Source: Phyllostachys edulis
Lineage: Eukaryota; Streptophyta; Magnoliopsida; Poales; Poaceae
Direction of reading: 5' to 3'
Assembly: GCA_036346405.1 (NCBI GenBank)
Contig: CM070558.1
Span: forward strand, 1,054,001-1,118,000
Length of the DNA: 64,000 bases
Shown here: piece by piece, positions 47,346-59,119 of the stretch
How positions within the stretch are numbered: the stretch's first letter is position 1
Layout of the letters: each line of letters begins with the position of its first letter
The notes under the pieces: generated by a model
What the model was told of the DNA's origin: nothing
Database searches by the model: none
Seen by the model: only the letters and a program-made list of their open reading frames with translations
Made by a program: the position numbers and the translations under genes

Positions 47346-47680
47346 TATTTCCGTTTATTGGCTAGCCTCAGGAAATGCTAGCCATGCCCTCTGAAACAAG
47401 TAGAAACACAACAAGTACATATCTAATTCACATTTATTTCAGAAACAAGCACATCCAATTCACATTCATTTCAGAAACAAGCACATCCATTTCATAAATC
47501 AATTAACTCAAGTGAACTAAAATTAACCATTTATGAATAAATACGCACACATGTTCTATAAGTTCAATCTTATCCCAATCAAGTTCAATCTACATTATGG
47601 AACTTCCTTTTTGGGCTTATGACCTCACGCATCAAGAAGGCCGCAAAATATCTTCGAATGCATTCGAGGTGGGCCTGTTC

Positions 47681-49937
47681 TGTCAGACCCTCGGGCGTGG
47701 AATACCCGTGAGTTTTATGCGTATACTGTGCTAGTCCCAGGAATAAAAGTTAGCACACACATTCACAACATTTGTCATCACAATCATACATTCACATACT
47801 AAAGTAAAGCAAAAGGATGTAATCTACATAAGCTATTACAAGAGTTATTACAACAATGGTTGACCAGCCAAATAAAACAGTCATCAGAGAAACATAAAGT
47901 AGTAGCGGAAGATATAATAGTAGTAGTAACAAAAGTCCAACGGCATGCCCATCTGATCCCTCAGGCAACCGACAAGGAAACAAGGCCTAAGTAGACCCGT
48001 CACTGAACCCCTCGGTGCTAGGTGCAAAGAACTCTTCGTCTGGCGTCGGATCATCTACACATTCTAAACCAACAACAACAGCAAACTTGAGTACTTGTGT
48101 ACTCAGCAAGACTTGTAGTGTATCACAAAAATTATATTAGATGCAAGGCTGTCAAGAGTATGGCTCTATTCTACAAGTTCTTTTGCTTAAAGCTAAGTTT
48201 ATTTGCAATAATCATAAGTAATAATTTACAACGGAAATTAAAAGAGCAGTTTATGAAAGAGTAAGTACAGGACAATAAATAATATAACTGAACAAGTAAC
48301 AACAAACACTTACAACCCTACCCGGTTGTGAGCAAAAATATAATCAACATTTCGCCATAGAAATGGCACTGGCAGATTCATGTTCTACTATAGAAATGGT
48401 ACTACTGCTATAGAAATAGCAAAACAGTCATAGAAATGACAAATCCTGCTATAAACATAGCAACAAAACCATAGACATAGTAGTTAACTCAACAAATGGA
48501 AAACCCTATGTCATTACCCCCAATCTTTTGTGACAAAACAGCTTGGAAAACAAAGCTACCGCCATACCAACCGCATTAAGCATGCTCATGACCGCGAATG
48601 CGGCTATTCGAATAGTTCATAACTCTGCAGAGGTGTATAACTTTACCTATAGTACGCAATATTCCAGTTGCCTGAAATATCTCTATATTGCTGCTCACTG
48701 CCGAAGGTGAGCAACCTAGAGTTCGCGACGCAGCCTTTACATTATCTAGTCCTAACCTTGCACTAGCCCTGCGAATCATTATCCTCATCCGTCGGGAAAA
48801 TAATAATAATAACATTGGAAGCAACAAGGTAACATATCGGATGAGGAGCCTTACTCGTCGGACAATCCCCGTTGAGCAAGTCCCTCACTTCGCCCGGATA
48901 ACACCCGTCGAAGTGAGGCATTCGCAGTTGTGTCGACATACCGAACCCCCAGCATGTGCACACTACTTCTGCCTACTGTCATGCAAGGCTAAGATTTCAA
49001 TAACTTAGTTAGCTACGACCATCCCACACTAGCACATATGGTTGTACGATTAGGTCTTAGTCTCGGATTTGCTGGCTTCAGTCCTTAATTGACTACAGGC
49101 AAGATCTCCACCCTATCTACTAGTGAGTCACAATCCTCACTTTTTCGGAATACAAAATAACTTGCCCGTGTCTAAAGACTAAATTTTTCATGTCATTTTC
49201 ATAAAAATAACAGAGGTAACTCCTCTGGACATTTTACAAAATATTCCCAAATTCACAGATTAACATATCGTCCTTTAATCAATTTTCAGAAATTCTACTG
49301 CTCTAATTGCATTTGTGCAATAACTGCACTTGAAAATTCCCAAATGACAGTAAGAGATCAATAATTCAAGGAGACATATGCAGCAAGTAGGATTTACAAC
49401 TACCATTTTCCCAATAATAACATTTTCATACAAGAAATACACGCATGCATAATAGGATTTGCAAAACAAAGTACAATAAGTAAAATACAGGGATCAACAT
49501 GATCAAAGGGGGTGCTTACCTTGCTCTTGCTATTCTGGAGGTATAACTCTTCTTCCGCTACACTGTGTGTCTGGTGGTAACGATCTATGATCTCTTGCTT
49601 GCATAACATTCTGGTCTACATGGTAGAATTTCTGAATTGTCAGCTAGCGTAGCCTACCCATTTCCCTTCAGATTGTGTATCCATTGAGATTAGACAATTG
49701 ATTCATTCAAGTGAGCGTCTCCGACTTGTTACTCTTGGTTTTTGCTGACACCTAGACTGGTTGGAGGAGTTACGTTGGTTTTATAAACTGGTTGTATGTT
49801 CATAACCGTAATATAATAGGCCTGTAATGGTAACCCTTGCTAGTGCCAACGAGGCACGTTCGACCCTCATGCAATTAATTACTTCTATTAAAAATCCGAG
49901 GTCTCGTTTGAATATCAACTAAAGAGGCATTGTTACA
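47681..49937 (-). repeat. Inverted gypsy LTR, solo or truncated
   Basis: The plus strand starts TGTCAGACCC, reverse of the LTR end GGGTCTGACA. It follows, inverted, the last ~2 kb of the LTR ending at 22593, including the minisatellite (48350-48490) and the ATGATCAAAGGGGGTGC motif (about 49500). TTGTTACA at 49937 is a possible LTR start, giving about 2.26 kb. The flanking pentamers TGTTC and CAGCA do not match, so the right limit is uncertain. No internal region is attached. Confidence 0.6.
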
Positions 49938-50925
49938 CAGCACTCAACTGTTTTTTTCTTCATTTTCATTTCATTTCAATCGAATTTCTAACTTTTTGGT
50001 GTGCTTGGCCTCGACCTCCATCTCGGGTGAGTGAGCTCATGACGTCAACACCCTCTCCCTTGTCCTTTTTATAGATTATGATTACTAATTTAAGACATAT
50101 GTTCAAACTTCAAAGTTTAGGATATTTTACTTTTATATGCATCTTCTGAGTAGTAGTATCCCACACAATTTTGGAAATAGTTTGTTAATGCTTCCACAGA
50201 GGGATATGAAAATGGTCTATGAGGTTGCCTCTAGCGCTGGCTAAATCAATTCATCTGCCACACCAAGCAAACAATATTTGGGCCTGGTGCATTAATAAAT
50301 TACCCTGGTTAATAAAAGATTATCAAGTTAATAAAAGATTATCAAGTATGATTTCACATATCTGTTTGGGTCTAGCGCATGATCAAGTTGCCATTATGTG
50401 TAGCTTTGAATAGAAACAACTGTGCTGGCAAAAACGTCTTTGTTATAGCACAAAACCACACTAACATGAGGTGTTAATTAGTTCAATCATGTGCTTACCC
50501 TTGATTTTGTGAATACGTGGTGGTTACATGAAGAGCACAATCTCGAGATGATGAGCTGAATTCTCAAAGAAGAACAGTGGAGGAACAAGGTCTTGAAGTT
50601 GAAAGTTTTGTAGAACAGAAATTTGAGAGCATGGGCATGAGAGACACGATTTACCAGCACTGTGGCTTGCTACAGTTATTTCTCGATCATTGTTTCCTTT
50701 CAAAATAGCTTTGGACTGGTCTAGCATGTCAAACTATTTATTTCCATTTGCTTCCGCAGGTGATGTTGTCGCTATTAAATTATTTATTGGTGAACCATTT
50801 AGAGATATTAAAGTTTTAAATTTCCTCAAATTTTATATCTTGTGTTCCCTCTATTGATTGCGACGACGTTCATGCAGTACCACATTTTTCATATGCGAGG
50901 TGCTACACATCTTCATCTCAATTTT
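49938..50925. other. No feature recognised
   Basis: AT-rich intergenic or transposon-interior sequence without coding frames of known type. It may be part of the CACTA element that starts at 47066. Confidence 0.35.
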
Positions 50926-51297
50926 GCCACAAACAGATGTACATTTGTGATGGTACGGCCATCACTTCTACAAAATATAAGGGTGATAATGCAATTGTCA
51001 CAAATGTGACTGATATAGGGAGAAACAACGCCGTCACATGAAGCATCACCAGTGATGAAACTACAGTCACATGAAGCAATTTGTGACTACATAATTCGTC
51101 ATAAACCAATTTCTGCTGGGAATTTGTGACTACATAAACCAATTTGTGACTACATAATTCGTCACTTTTAGAAAATATAATTGTGACGATTTGACGGTAA
51201 CAAATGTTCATAAAATGTGTGAATTTCTGCTGCCACTGCAGGCATCATAAGTAACGAAACTGTAGTCACATCTATTTGTGACGATGTATATCGTCCC
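50926..51297. repeat. Subterminal-type repeats with TTTGTGACTACATAA
   Basis: The motif TTTGTGACTACATAA occurs three times, with variants GTCACATGAAGCA and TTGTGACGAT. CACTTCTACAAAATAT and CACTTTTAGAAAATAT resemble degenerate CACTA-type ends. I cannot assign the element; it may be a second DNA transposon. Confidence 0.45.
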
Positions 51298-51300
51298 TAA

Positions 51301-51574
51301 GGCTGGTCCCAATGGGTGATTTTTTACTACAGTTTTTTATTGCATGAAAAGCATTTAGATACCACCTTTTCAATGCATAGTATCCTAGAGTGTGGTATCT
51401 TAGGCCTTTGATATAGAGTATTTACTAGTATTTCTACCTAGGATACTGTGTATGAGTGGTATCTAAATAAGATACCAGTCTGCTCTCTCTCTTCCTTAAT
51501 TACAGTGCCACATCAGATTTTTGCCTATGTGGCAGTCTTAAAAAACTTACCAAGGTGGAGCATTTGGACCAGCC
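51301..51574. mobile_element. MITE, probably PIF/Harbinger-like
   Basis: A 274-bp element has terminal inverted repeats GGCTGGTCCCAATG and, reversed, GGCTGGTCCAAATG. It is flanked by TAA on both sides (51298-51300 and 51575-51577). The paralogous sequence near 54010 (TCTCTAATGCAC) has a single TAA and no insert. No coding capacity. The superfamily is inferred from the 3-bp TAA duplication. Confidence 0.8.
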
Positions 51575-51581
51575 TAATGTA

Positions 51582-51838
51582 CTAATTACTAGTGGTACTT
51601 TCGACCGTTATTATTGAACATGGTTATTTGGTGGGAACGGAAATTCATCACTATGTTTCCCCCTGCGTAGCAGAGCACCGACAAGAATAAAGCTGAAAAT
51701 TAGAGAGGGATTGTTCCAAGCGTACAGACTGCAAAGGCTATATGCATCGTGGATGGAATATACATGCATGCTGCAACTAGCGTCTGCAATACGGCCAAGA
51801 AAAGGAACAAAGGGAAAGAAAAAGGGGCGATTTAGCAA
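51582..51838 (+). pseudogene. Upstream flank of a lost third DUF594 gene copy
   Basis: This segment matches the region upstream of gene copy B (54020-54050 and 56266-56680, without the LINE). The shared stretch runs from ACTAGTGGT through TATTGAACATGG and CTGCGTAGCAG to GGCGATTT. Instead of continuing to the TATA box and ATG, it jumps at about 51838 to sequence matching the 3' flank of copy A. The gene body has therefore been lost, leaving promoter-side DNA fused to 3' flank. Confidence 0.65.
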
Positions 51839-52396
51839 TCAGTTCAAACTAATTTGAACTATTTTGAAATTTAATGTGACTATTGTGATTATATACCATG
51901 AAACTAACTCAAACTAATTAAACTGAAGATGAGTTTAATTGTTTTTTTGGAGTTTAATATCTCAAATACATTTTGTGTGGGTATGTAAAAATACCCACGT
52001 CAAACATCGCGAATCTCAAAGAACATCGACGGGTACTGATTTGGTTGCCTAGGCACCAAGGTGCATAAAACAATTTCATCCGCGAGGCATAGACATCCTT
52101 CGTCAAATATCTCCCTTGCCGAACATATATCGAAGCAACAGCCTGAATCTAATATTCATCAATGAGAAGTACCTGATTGACTGAAATGGCAGTTATTGTT
52201 AGAGACATATCTCCCACGTCGCCTTGCAGTTATGTCAGTGACAGAGATTTAATACGTATAGTTATCCTTAGGAAATAATGGCACATATTAACTATTGTGT
52301 GTATTAAACACAACGCATAAATATTTCTAGTCGATTGGGCCCACATGTCTGTAGACATTATCGACTATAGGATGGTCTTAGTTGACCTGATCATAG
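51839..52396 (+). other. 3'-flank-like sequence, otherwise featureless
   Basis: The first ~60 bp match 46995-47065 downstream of gene copy A. The remainder shows no coding sequence, terminus or repeat that I recognise. Confidence 0.4.
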
Positions 52397-52399
52397 TAA

Positions 52400-53767
52400 G
52401 GGCGTGTTTGGAATGGCTTCGGTTTTGGCTTTTCACTCGAAAAAGCCGGAAGCTATTCCAAACACCTAGCTTTTCCCCCCAGCTTTTCCACAAAGCCACT
52501 TCGCGTTAAACGTGAGAAAGCCAAAAGCCGCCCGCGGAGAGCTTCCGCGGCTTCTCGCAGCCTCCATTCCACATTTACCCCTAAAGATGGGGGGTAATTG
52601 CCCACCATTTGCCATTCAACAAAACCCCACGCCGCTCGCCCAAGACCCTAGCCCCCCCCCTCCACGCGCACGCACTCCTCCTCCCTCCCCCACGCCTGAC
52701 TACCCCCTTCCGCGCCCATGCCGCCGCATCTTCCTCCCTTCTCCTCCCGTGCCACCGCCCCACCGCGTCCTCCTGCCTCCTCCCCCGCCTAGATCTGGAT
52801 CTGCCTAGATTTGGACACTGCCGCTCTCCTCCCTCCCCCACGCCCGGCTACCTCCTTCCTCCCTCGCAGCCATCTCCTCCCTCCTTCCCGCCGCACTGCA
52901 AGATCCGCATCCTCCTCCTCCTCCACCACCGCCCCTTGCCGCGTCCTCCTCCCTCCTCCCCCGCCCAGATCTGGATTTGCCTAGATTTGGACACCGCCAC
53001 TCTCCTCCCTCCCCTGGTGCCCTCCTCCTCGGCGCCTCATCCTCGCCTCCAACTCCCTCCTCCTCCGTCGACTCGCACCGCCACCGTCCTCCTCCTCTCC
53101 TCGACGAGACGCCTCCTCCCCCGACACAGGTGCCTCCTCCCCCATCCTACTACCTCGATGCCCATCTCCTCCACCCTCAGTCCTCCTCCTCCCTCGCCGC
53201 CGCCGGTGGCGGCGGCCCAAACCCTAGCTGTCACCGCCTCTGTTTTTCTTTCCTATTTTTCTTTTTTTCTGTTGTAAAGTAATTGTTTATCTTGATAATT
53301 ATTTATTGTAATAATTGTGTTTTAACAATTATTTATTGTATTTATTTATGTAATATTTTTCATTAATTACATTAATTGTAGTTTGTTGCATTAATTGTGG
53401 TTTATTGTGGTATATTGTGTTAATTGTGTTAATTGCGGTATTCGTTGTCAAATGCGTTCAATTGCGTTAATCGTCATCAAAGCGGTAGTCATCGTTAATT
53501 ATCGTTAAATGTCATCAATTGTTGTAGTTGTCGTCAATTGCGGTAGTTGTTGTAAATTATTGTCAATTGTTAATTGTCGTTAAACGGCATCAAACAAGCC
53601 ATTACTTGGCTGAGGGGCATTTCAGATATTTTCTATCTCAGAAGCTACTGCTAGCCTACCTACAAGCCAGGCAGCTAGACATCAAACTTCTTTAGCTCGG
53701 TTGTGTAGCTCTGTAGCCCAGTCGGAAATTGCTTTTTAGAAAAGTCATAGCTATACCAAACAGGCCC
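52400..53767. mobile_element. PIF/Harbinger-like element with GC-rich tandem repeats
   Basis: The ends are GGGCGTGTTTGGAA and, reversed, GGGCCTGTTTGGTA, flanked by the TSD TAA (52397-52399, 53768-53770). At 1368 bp it is long for a MITE. Its middle (52600-53260) is C-rich with two copies of a unit of about 190 bp containing GATCTGGAT(C/T)TGCCTAGAT. The right third is a TTGCGGTAGTTGTCGTCAA-type low-complexity stretch. Open frames in the C-rich part occur on both strands in several registers and do not look like a transposase, so it is probably non-autonomous. Confidence 0.75.
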
Positions 53768-53770
53768 TAA

Positions 53771-54044
53771 AGCTTACGACCATAAAGTAATCGTAATAAG
53801 CTTCCGATCATGTGGTAGTCATAGGAAGTCTTATGACCATAAGGTAGTCGTAGAAGATCTTACGATTTTACGACCACTGGGTTAGGCATCTCTCTTATTA
53901 ATAATAAGGTGGTATCCTTACCGATAATATGAAGATATTACTATTTATAATAACAATTACATATAAACAATTTAACTAATTGAGGATTATTAGATCGTCG
54001 TCGGTCTCTAATGCACTTAATTACTAGTGGTGCTTTCTACCATC
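53771..54044. other. Short repeats, then duplicated gene-flank sequence
   Basis: At 53771-53875 about three imperfect units of CTTACGACCATAAGGTAGTCGTA occur. From about 54005 the sequence matches 51575-51610, the flank shared by the gene copies. Confidence 0.5.
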
Positions 54045-54050
54045 ATTATT

Positions 54051-56265
54051 TTTTTTTGAAAGTTGGCAGGAGAGCTGCCTGGTGAATTAATAGAGAAGGG
54101 TGGACAAAGCCGTGAGTAACTGATTACAAGTTAACTAAGGCTATAATTACAAAAGGTTGAAAAGCTCTAGGGACTTGCCCCCTACAAGAAACCAAGTTCT
54201 ACCCTCCTCCTTGATCTTTGCTATCAGGTCCAACGGAGCGGTAGCTTTGTTGTTGAAGATTCTTGTGTTTCATTTCTTCCAGATTTCCCAAATAATTAGG
54301 ATCAAGGTCGTGGTCATAGATTTTCTGGGGGGGGAGCCTTTCCTTTCCCCTACGTTGGACCACCAAACCAGGATTTGCGTGGTAGGGGGGCCAGAGGGAT
54401 GGCTGTAGGCTATCGTTGCCTAGCCAGTCCGCCATGTGCTTCCAAATTCTGACCAAGAAACGGCACTGGGCGAAAAGGTGTAAGGCCGACTCCCGAGTGT
54501 GTCGGCATAGGGGGCAAAAGTGCTGGTTTGGCCACCCCCTAGCTTCCAATCTATCTGAGGTCCACAGCTTGTTCTGGATTGCCAACCATGCAAAGAATTT
54601 GCACTTTGGGGGGGGGGGCGTGGGTTTTCTAGATTAAGGTGTTGAAATTTGTCACAACTGAACCCGGATTTTGACGAATAGGTACCTCTCAGGGATGTCT
54701 TCCAAGATATCTCGTCTGGGGTGCCTTGTGTCAGTTGGATTTGGTTAATTCTGTTTCAGAGTCCCACGAACTGTTGAATGTGATGGATTGCCAGTCCCCT
54801 CGTTAAGTTGATGTCTTGTATCCAATGCCCATTTAGAAGCGCCGAGGCCACGGTCTGGTTTTTCCTTTTTGAAATTTCAAGGATCTTGGGGGCTAGCTCC
54901 TTGGGAGCCTCTCCACCTAGCCAGGCTGAATACTAGAATTTTGCCGTCTGGCCATCGCCAAGGGAAATCCTTGTTGCCGCTGCAAAAACGTTGCGGTCCC
55001 TTTCGTCACAAGGGATCTCCGTGCTGGCCCAAGGTTTGGAATGGTCCTTCCAGGTTTGCCACAGCCATTGAAGTTTGAGAACTGAGGAGAATTTGTGGGA
55101 GACTGAGGATGCCTAGGCCGCTAAGCTAGGTTGGGAGACACACTTTGTCCCAGCTGATTTTACTCTTACCAGTCGAACTAGGATCGTGGCCAGCCCAAAG
55201 GAACCGGCGCCTAATTCGGTCCAGGGCGTGAAGGACCATCTTGGGGGTTTTGAAAACCGTGAGGTAGTAAATAGGGATTGAGGTGAGGACAGCTTTGACC
55301 AGGATGGCTCGTCCCATTGGGGTCAGAAAACATCCGTGCCAGCCTGCCAACCTTCCCCCCACTTTGTCCAAAAGTGGTTGGTAGCCAACCGTGTGAAGCC
55401 TTCTGAATGTGAGTGGTAAACCGAGGTATTTGGTCGGAAAGGTCGATCGGATTGCCGGGAAGTCTTGTAAAATCGTGTCTAGGTCAAGGTGGTCACAACT
55501 AATTGGGAGCACTGTGCTTTTGTGGAAGTTGGTCTGTAAGCCAGAGACAGTCCCAAAATTGAGGATGATCTAGGTGGTTGTGAATATTTCTCCTGCGCAA
55601 GGGTTGATGAAGATGTCCGCGTCCTCCGCATATAAGGAGGTTCTGAGCCTGGCCATGTCAGTTGCTACCTTGAGAAGGCGTTGGATGGGATCGATGGCCA
55701 GAATAAAGAGGAAGGGTGAAAGGGGGTCGCCTTGCCTCAGTCCACGCCCATGGGTGATGGTCTTACCAGGGATGCCATTGAGTAGGACTATAGACGAAGC
55801 TGACCTGAGTAGTGCCGCCACCCAGTTGGTCCATCTGTTGGGGAAGCCCCTATTACGAAGCAGGTTAAGAAGGTAATCCCAGCGTACCGTATCGAAGGCC
55901 TTCGTAATGTCTAGTTTGAGGAATAGCGTGGGGGTTTTAGAGCGGTGTAATCTTCCTATCAGGTTGCGGACATAAAGAAAGTTGTCATGAATGCTTCTTG
56001 ACTTGACGAAAGCGCTTTAAGCTTTCGAAACCAGGCTATTCAGGAAAGGTGCCACCCGCAACACGAGAGTCTTTGTGATCCACTTCCCAAGGCTATGGAT
56101 GAGGCTTATAGGTCTGAAGTCTTGTATTCTGTCTGCCCCTTCTTTTTTCGGTATGAGAATGATGTTTGGTGTATTAAGAAGGTGTAGATACGACGTGCGT
56201 AAGGAATGGAAACTGTGGAAAACGGCTATGATGTCAGCTTTGATGGTTGACCAGCACGACTTGTA
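54051..56265 (-). mobile_element. 5'-truncated L1-type LINE with broken reverse transcriptase
   Basis: On the minus strand the element enters within reverse transcriptase (NIILIPKKEGADRIQDFRPI). It continues through HGRGLRQGDPLSPFLFILAI, LYAEDADIFINP, FPTKYLGLPLTFRRLHTVGY and the zf-RVT-like region CPLCRHTRESALHLFAQC. It ends in a 3' poly(A), seen as a T run at about 54049-54057. The TSD ATTATT lies at 54045-54050 and 56266-56271. Stops and frameshifts occur between segments, and the catalytic YADD is YAED. The paralogous flank at about 51610 (GTTATTATTGAAC) lacks the insert. Confidence 0.88.
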
Positions 56266-56378
56266 ATTATTGAACATGGTTATTTGGTGGGAACGAAAAT
56301 TCATCCCTACGTTAGTTGTGACTGGAGTATCAGTGGCGAGCAGTGACGGACGGATGGAAAAATAACCGCTAGCACTTA

Positions 56379-56459
56379 CTCCCTCCGGTTTTTTTTAATT
56401 GACATTGACAAAGTGAGAAATGAATTACAAGACGTCAAGTATTTTAGGTCCGGAGGGAG
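56379..56459. mobile_element. Stowaway MITE
   Basis: 81 bp with terminal inverted repeats CTCCCTCCGG and, reversed, CTCCCTCCGGACC, flanked by TA dinucleotides (56377-56378, 56460-56461). These are the standard Stowaway (Tc1/Mariner) ends. It lies in the upstream region of gene copy B; the related flank at 51650 lacks this segment. Confidence 0.85.
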
Positions 56460-56702
56460 TATTTGTGGTAAAAGTAGGTCTTTTGTGTCGAAAATTTTCA
56501 CCACGAAGACCCATTTTTTTTCCTGCGTAGCAGAACACCGACGAGAATAAAGCTGAAAATTAAAGCGTACAGACTGCAGAGGCTATATGCATTGTCGGTG
56601 GAATATGTATTGATGCTGCAACTAGCCTCTGCAATACGAGCAAGAAAAGGAAGAAGAAGAAAGTAAAAGGAGCGATTTGGCGTAGCGCGTGTTTCTACCT
56701 AG

Positions 56703-56710
56703 TATATATA
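56703..56710 (+). promoter_or_regulatory. TATA box of gene copy B
   Basis: TATATATA lies about 100 bp before the ATG at 56804, in the same context as copy A (CTAGTATATATA). The leader between TATA and ATG is almost the same in both copies. Confidence 0.7.
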
Positions 56711-56803
56711 CACTCAACAAGACAATGCATGCATTCCGCATTTGCATCCATCGTATTCATATATATCAAGTACAGAGCGAGCAAGCACTAGCACTTAGAG
56801 GCC

Positions 56804-58730
56804 ATGGGAGGTTTCAATCCTCCTGTGCCGCAGCAGGACAACAACTGGGAGATCCGTGTGGCGGTGCTGCTCAGCCTCCTCTTTCAGGTGCTTCTCCTCT
56901 TCGTCGGCCCCCTTCGCAAGCGCACCTCCGACCGGGTGACCCGCTTCGCCATCTGGTCCTGCTACCTCCTCGCTGACTGGGTCGCCGACCTCGCTCTCGG
57001 CCTCCTCCTCAACAACATGGGCAACATCGGCGGCAGCAGATCAGGTGGAAGCTCCTCGTCGTCGACCTCTGGTGTCGGCGGCCACACCTCAATGGACAGC
57101 AGCAGCCCCGTCATCTTCGCCTTCTGGGCGCCGTTCCTGCTGCTGCACCTGGGCGGGCAGGACACCATCACCGCCTACTCCATCGAGGACAACGAGCTCT
57201 GGCTACGCCACCTCGTCGGCCTCCTCTTCGAGCTCTTCTCCGCCGCCGTCATCTTCCTCTGCTCCCTGCAGGGCAACTACACCATGATCCTCGCCACCGT
57301 CCTCATATTCGTCGTCGGTATCATCAAGTACGGCGAGCGTACCTACTCGCTCTACTCCAGCAGTGTGGACGGTGTCCTCGCCAACATCCTCCGCGACCCC
57401 GACCCCGGCACCGACTATGCCAAGCTCATGACCTTGTTCGGCGCCAAGGAGAAGGCCGGCCTGCCCGTGGATATCGTCATCGCCAACGGCGAGGCCAAGA
57501 AGGCGCTCGATGCCCTGGAGCAAGGCCAGCAAGACCGGCTGGTGGAGAGGTTGCGCACCAAGAGCCTGGTGGCGCAGGGGTACGAGTTGTTCCTCATCTT
57601 CCGGCGTGTTTCCTTTGACGTCACCCTCAGCTACAAGGAGCGCAAGATCAGCCAGGACTACTTCCTCGACCGCCGGTTCGAGTTAAAACCAACCGAGGCG
57701 TTCGAGGTGATCGAGGTGGAGCTCAACTTCCTCTACGACATGGTGCACACCAAGGAGCCCGTCGCCCACACCAAGGCCGGCTTGGCCCTCCGCTTCGTCG
57801 GCTCCGGCTGCCTCGTCTCCGCTCTCGCCATCTTCTTCCTCCTCGACAAGCAGGGCCGCATCCAGCGTGTCGACGTCGGCATCACCTACGCTTTGCTCCT
57901 GGGCGGGCTAGCGCTCGACGCGGCCGCGCTCTCCGTGCTCTTGTGCTCCAACTGGACGTTGGTCTTCCTTGAGGAGACCCCACGGCTGGCTTGGCTCGCG
58001 GGGGCGATCAGGCTCTTGCGGTCTAGGCTGCGGCTCCGGCGCTGGTCGGAGACGACCTCGCATCTGAACCTCATCAGCTACTGCCTGGGCAATCCGTACG
58101 ACAAGGACGACGAAAGTGGTGGCCGCTGCGGCAACTTCTGCTTCGCCAACCCGCCGGTGACCCACGCGCTCGCCAAGGTCGCGGAAAAGCTGCGCGTCAG
58201 GGAGATCTTCGACGACTTCTTCTTCATCCGGCGCGAGCGCCTCAGCTCCAGCAAGCAACAGGGAGAGGAGGTGCACCCTCTCCTCAAGTTTATCTTCGAA
58301 GGGCTCAGGGAGGCGGCCATGAAAGCCAAGGGCGTCAAGTACCAAGACATGAAGGATACGAGCAACTACCGAGGCGAGGGAGTCCTTGTGCACGACGAGG
58401 AACTTCGCAAGGACATCGAGCTGAAGCTGAAGCTGAAGGAAGTAACACGAGGCGAGCAACGAGACCGGATGAGGCGGAGGCGAGCAACGAGACGAAAGAA
58501 AAAATCGACATCCTTCTGGACAGCGTCCGGAGGGACTTCAACGACTCCTTGCTGATGTGGCACATCGCCACAGACTTGTGCTGCCTTCTCCCCCTCCCCG
58601 AGTTTTCACCGGTGAACGAGCCCAAGATGAAGCTGATCGGCAAGACCCTGTCCGAGTACATGCTCTACCTGCTCATCAAGCAGCCCAAGATGCTGTCGGC
58701 ATCGGCCGGCGTCGGGCACATGTCGTACCG
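56804..58730 (+). CDS. DUF4220/DUF594 membrane protein gene, copy B, 3'-truncated
   Basis: The ATG in GGCCATGG opens an uninterrupted frame of 583 codons. Hydrophobic segments lie at about residues 18-37, 47-70, 103-118, 135-155, 161-176, 327-347 and 357-382, so the product should be a multi-pass membrane protein. The DUF4220 region covers roughly residues 40-400. After KLKLKEVTRGEQ (about residue 552) the frame is lost. The DUF594 start continues one register away with ETKEKIDILLDSVRRDF, LLMWHIATDLCCLL and KTLSEYMLYLLIKQ to GHMSYR at 58730. There a CACTA element interrupts it. The frameshift lies at an imperfect 28-bp duplication (58449-58493), and the natural C-terminus is displaced out of the window. 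Function of the family is not firmly established. Probably impaired; an intron or sequence error at the frameshift cannot be excluded. Confidence 0.85.
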
Positions 58731-58747
58731 CACTACCAGAGACGGCT

Positions 58748-59115
58748 TCTTTGCCGAGTGTCACATACTTTGCCGAGTGCTTTTTATCGGGCACTCGGCA
58801 AAGAGGCTATTTGCCGAGTGCCAGATATAAAGAACTCGGCAAACACCTGGCACTCGGCACAGAGATGGTTTGCCGAGTGCCGAGCACTCGGCAAACAAAT
58901 ACACTCGGCAAATAGATGGTTTGCCGAGTGTCGGGCACTCGGCAAACCAGAACACTGTGCAAAGGGCACCACCGTTAACGGCCGGCAGCCGCCGTTAACC
59001 CTTTGCCGAGTGTCTTCTCCTGACACTCGGCAAAGAGGCTCCTTTGCCGAGTGTCTTATCCTGACACTCGGCAAAGAGGCTCTTTTGCCGAGTGTCATTT
59101 TTGGACACTCGGCAA
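58748..59115. repeat. CACTA subterminal repeat cluster
   Basis: Direct and inverted copies of TTTGCCGAGTG and CACTCGGCAAA alternate, giving many short hairpins such as GCCGAGTGTC, short loop, GACACTCGGC. In CACTA elements these are transposase-binding repeats. Confidence 0.85.
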
Positions 59116-59119
59116 ACCA

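Noticed and set aside
51575..51600. AATTACTAGTG as the missing right end of the CACTA element at 47066
   Set aside because: The terminal bases do not match the left end beyond CACTAGTA, and the same sequence is present at 54020 as ordinary duplicated flank.
52600..53280. 222-codon Pro-rich open frame as a gene
   Set aside because: It lies in a C-rich duplicated segment of the PIF/Harbinger-like element, is open in other frames too, and shows no recognisable domain.
58449..58493. 28-bp duplication as the sole cause of the frameshift in gene copy B
   Set aside because: Removing one 28-bp unit does not bring the downstream DUF594 frame into register with the upstream frame.
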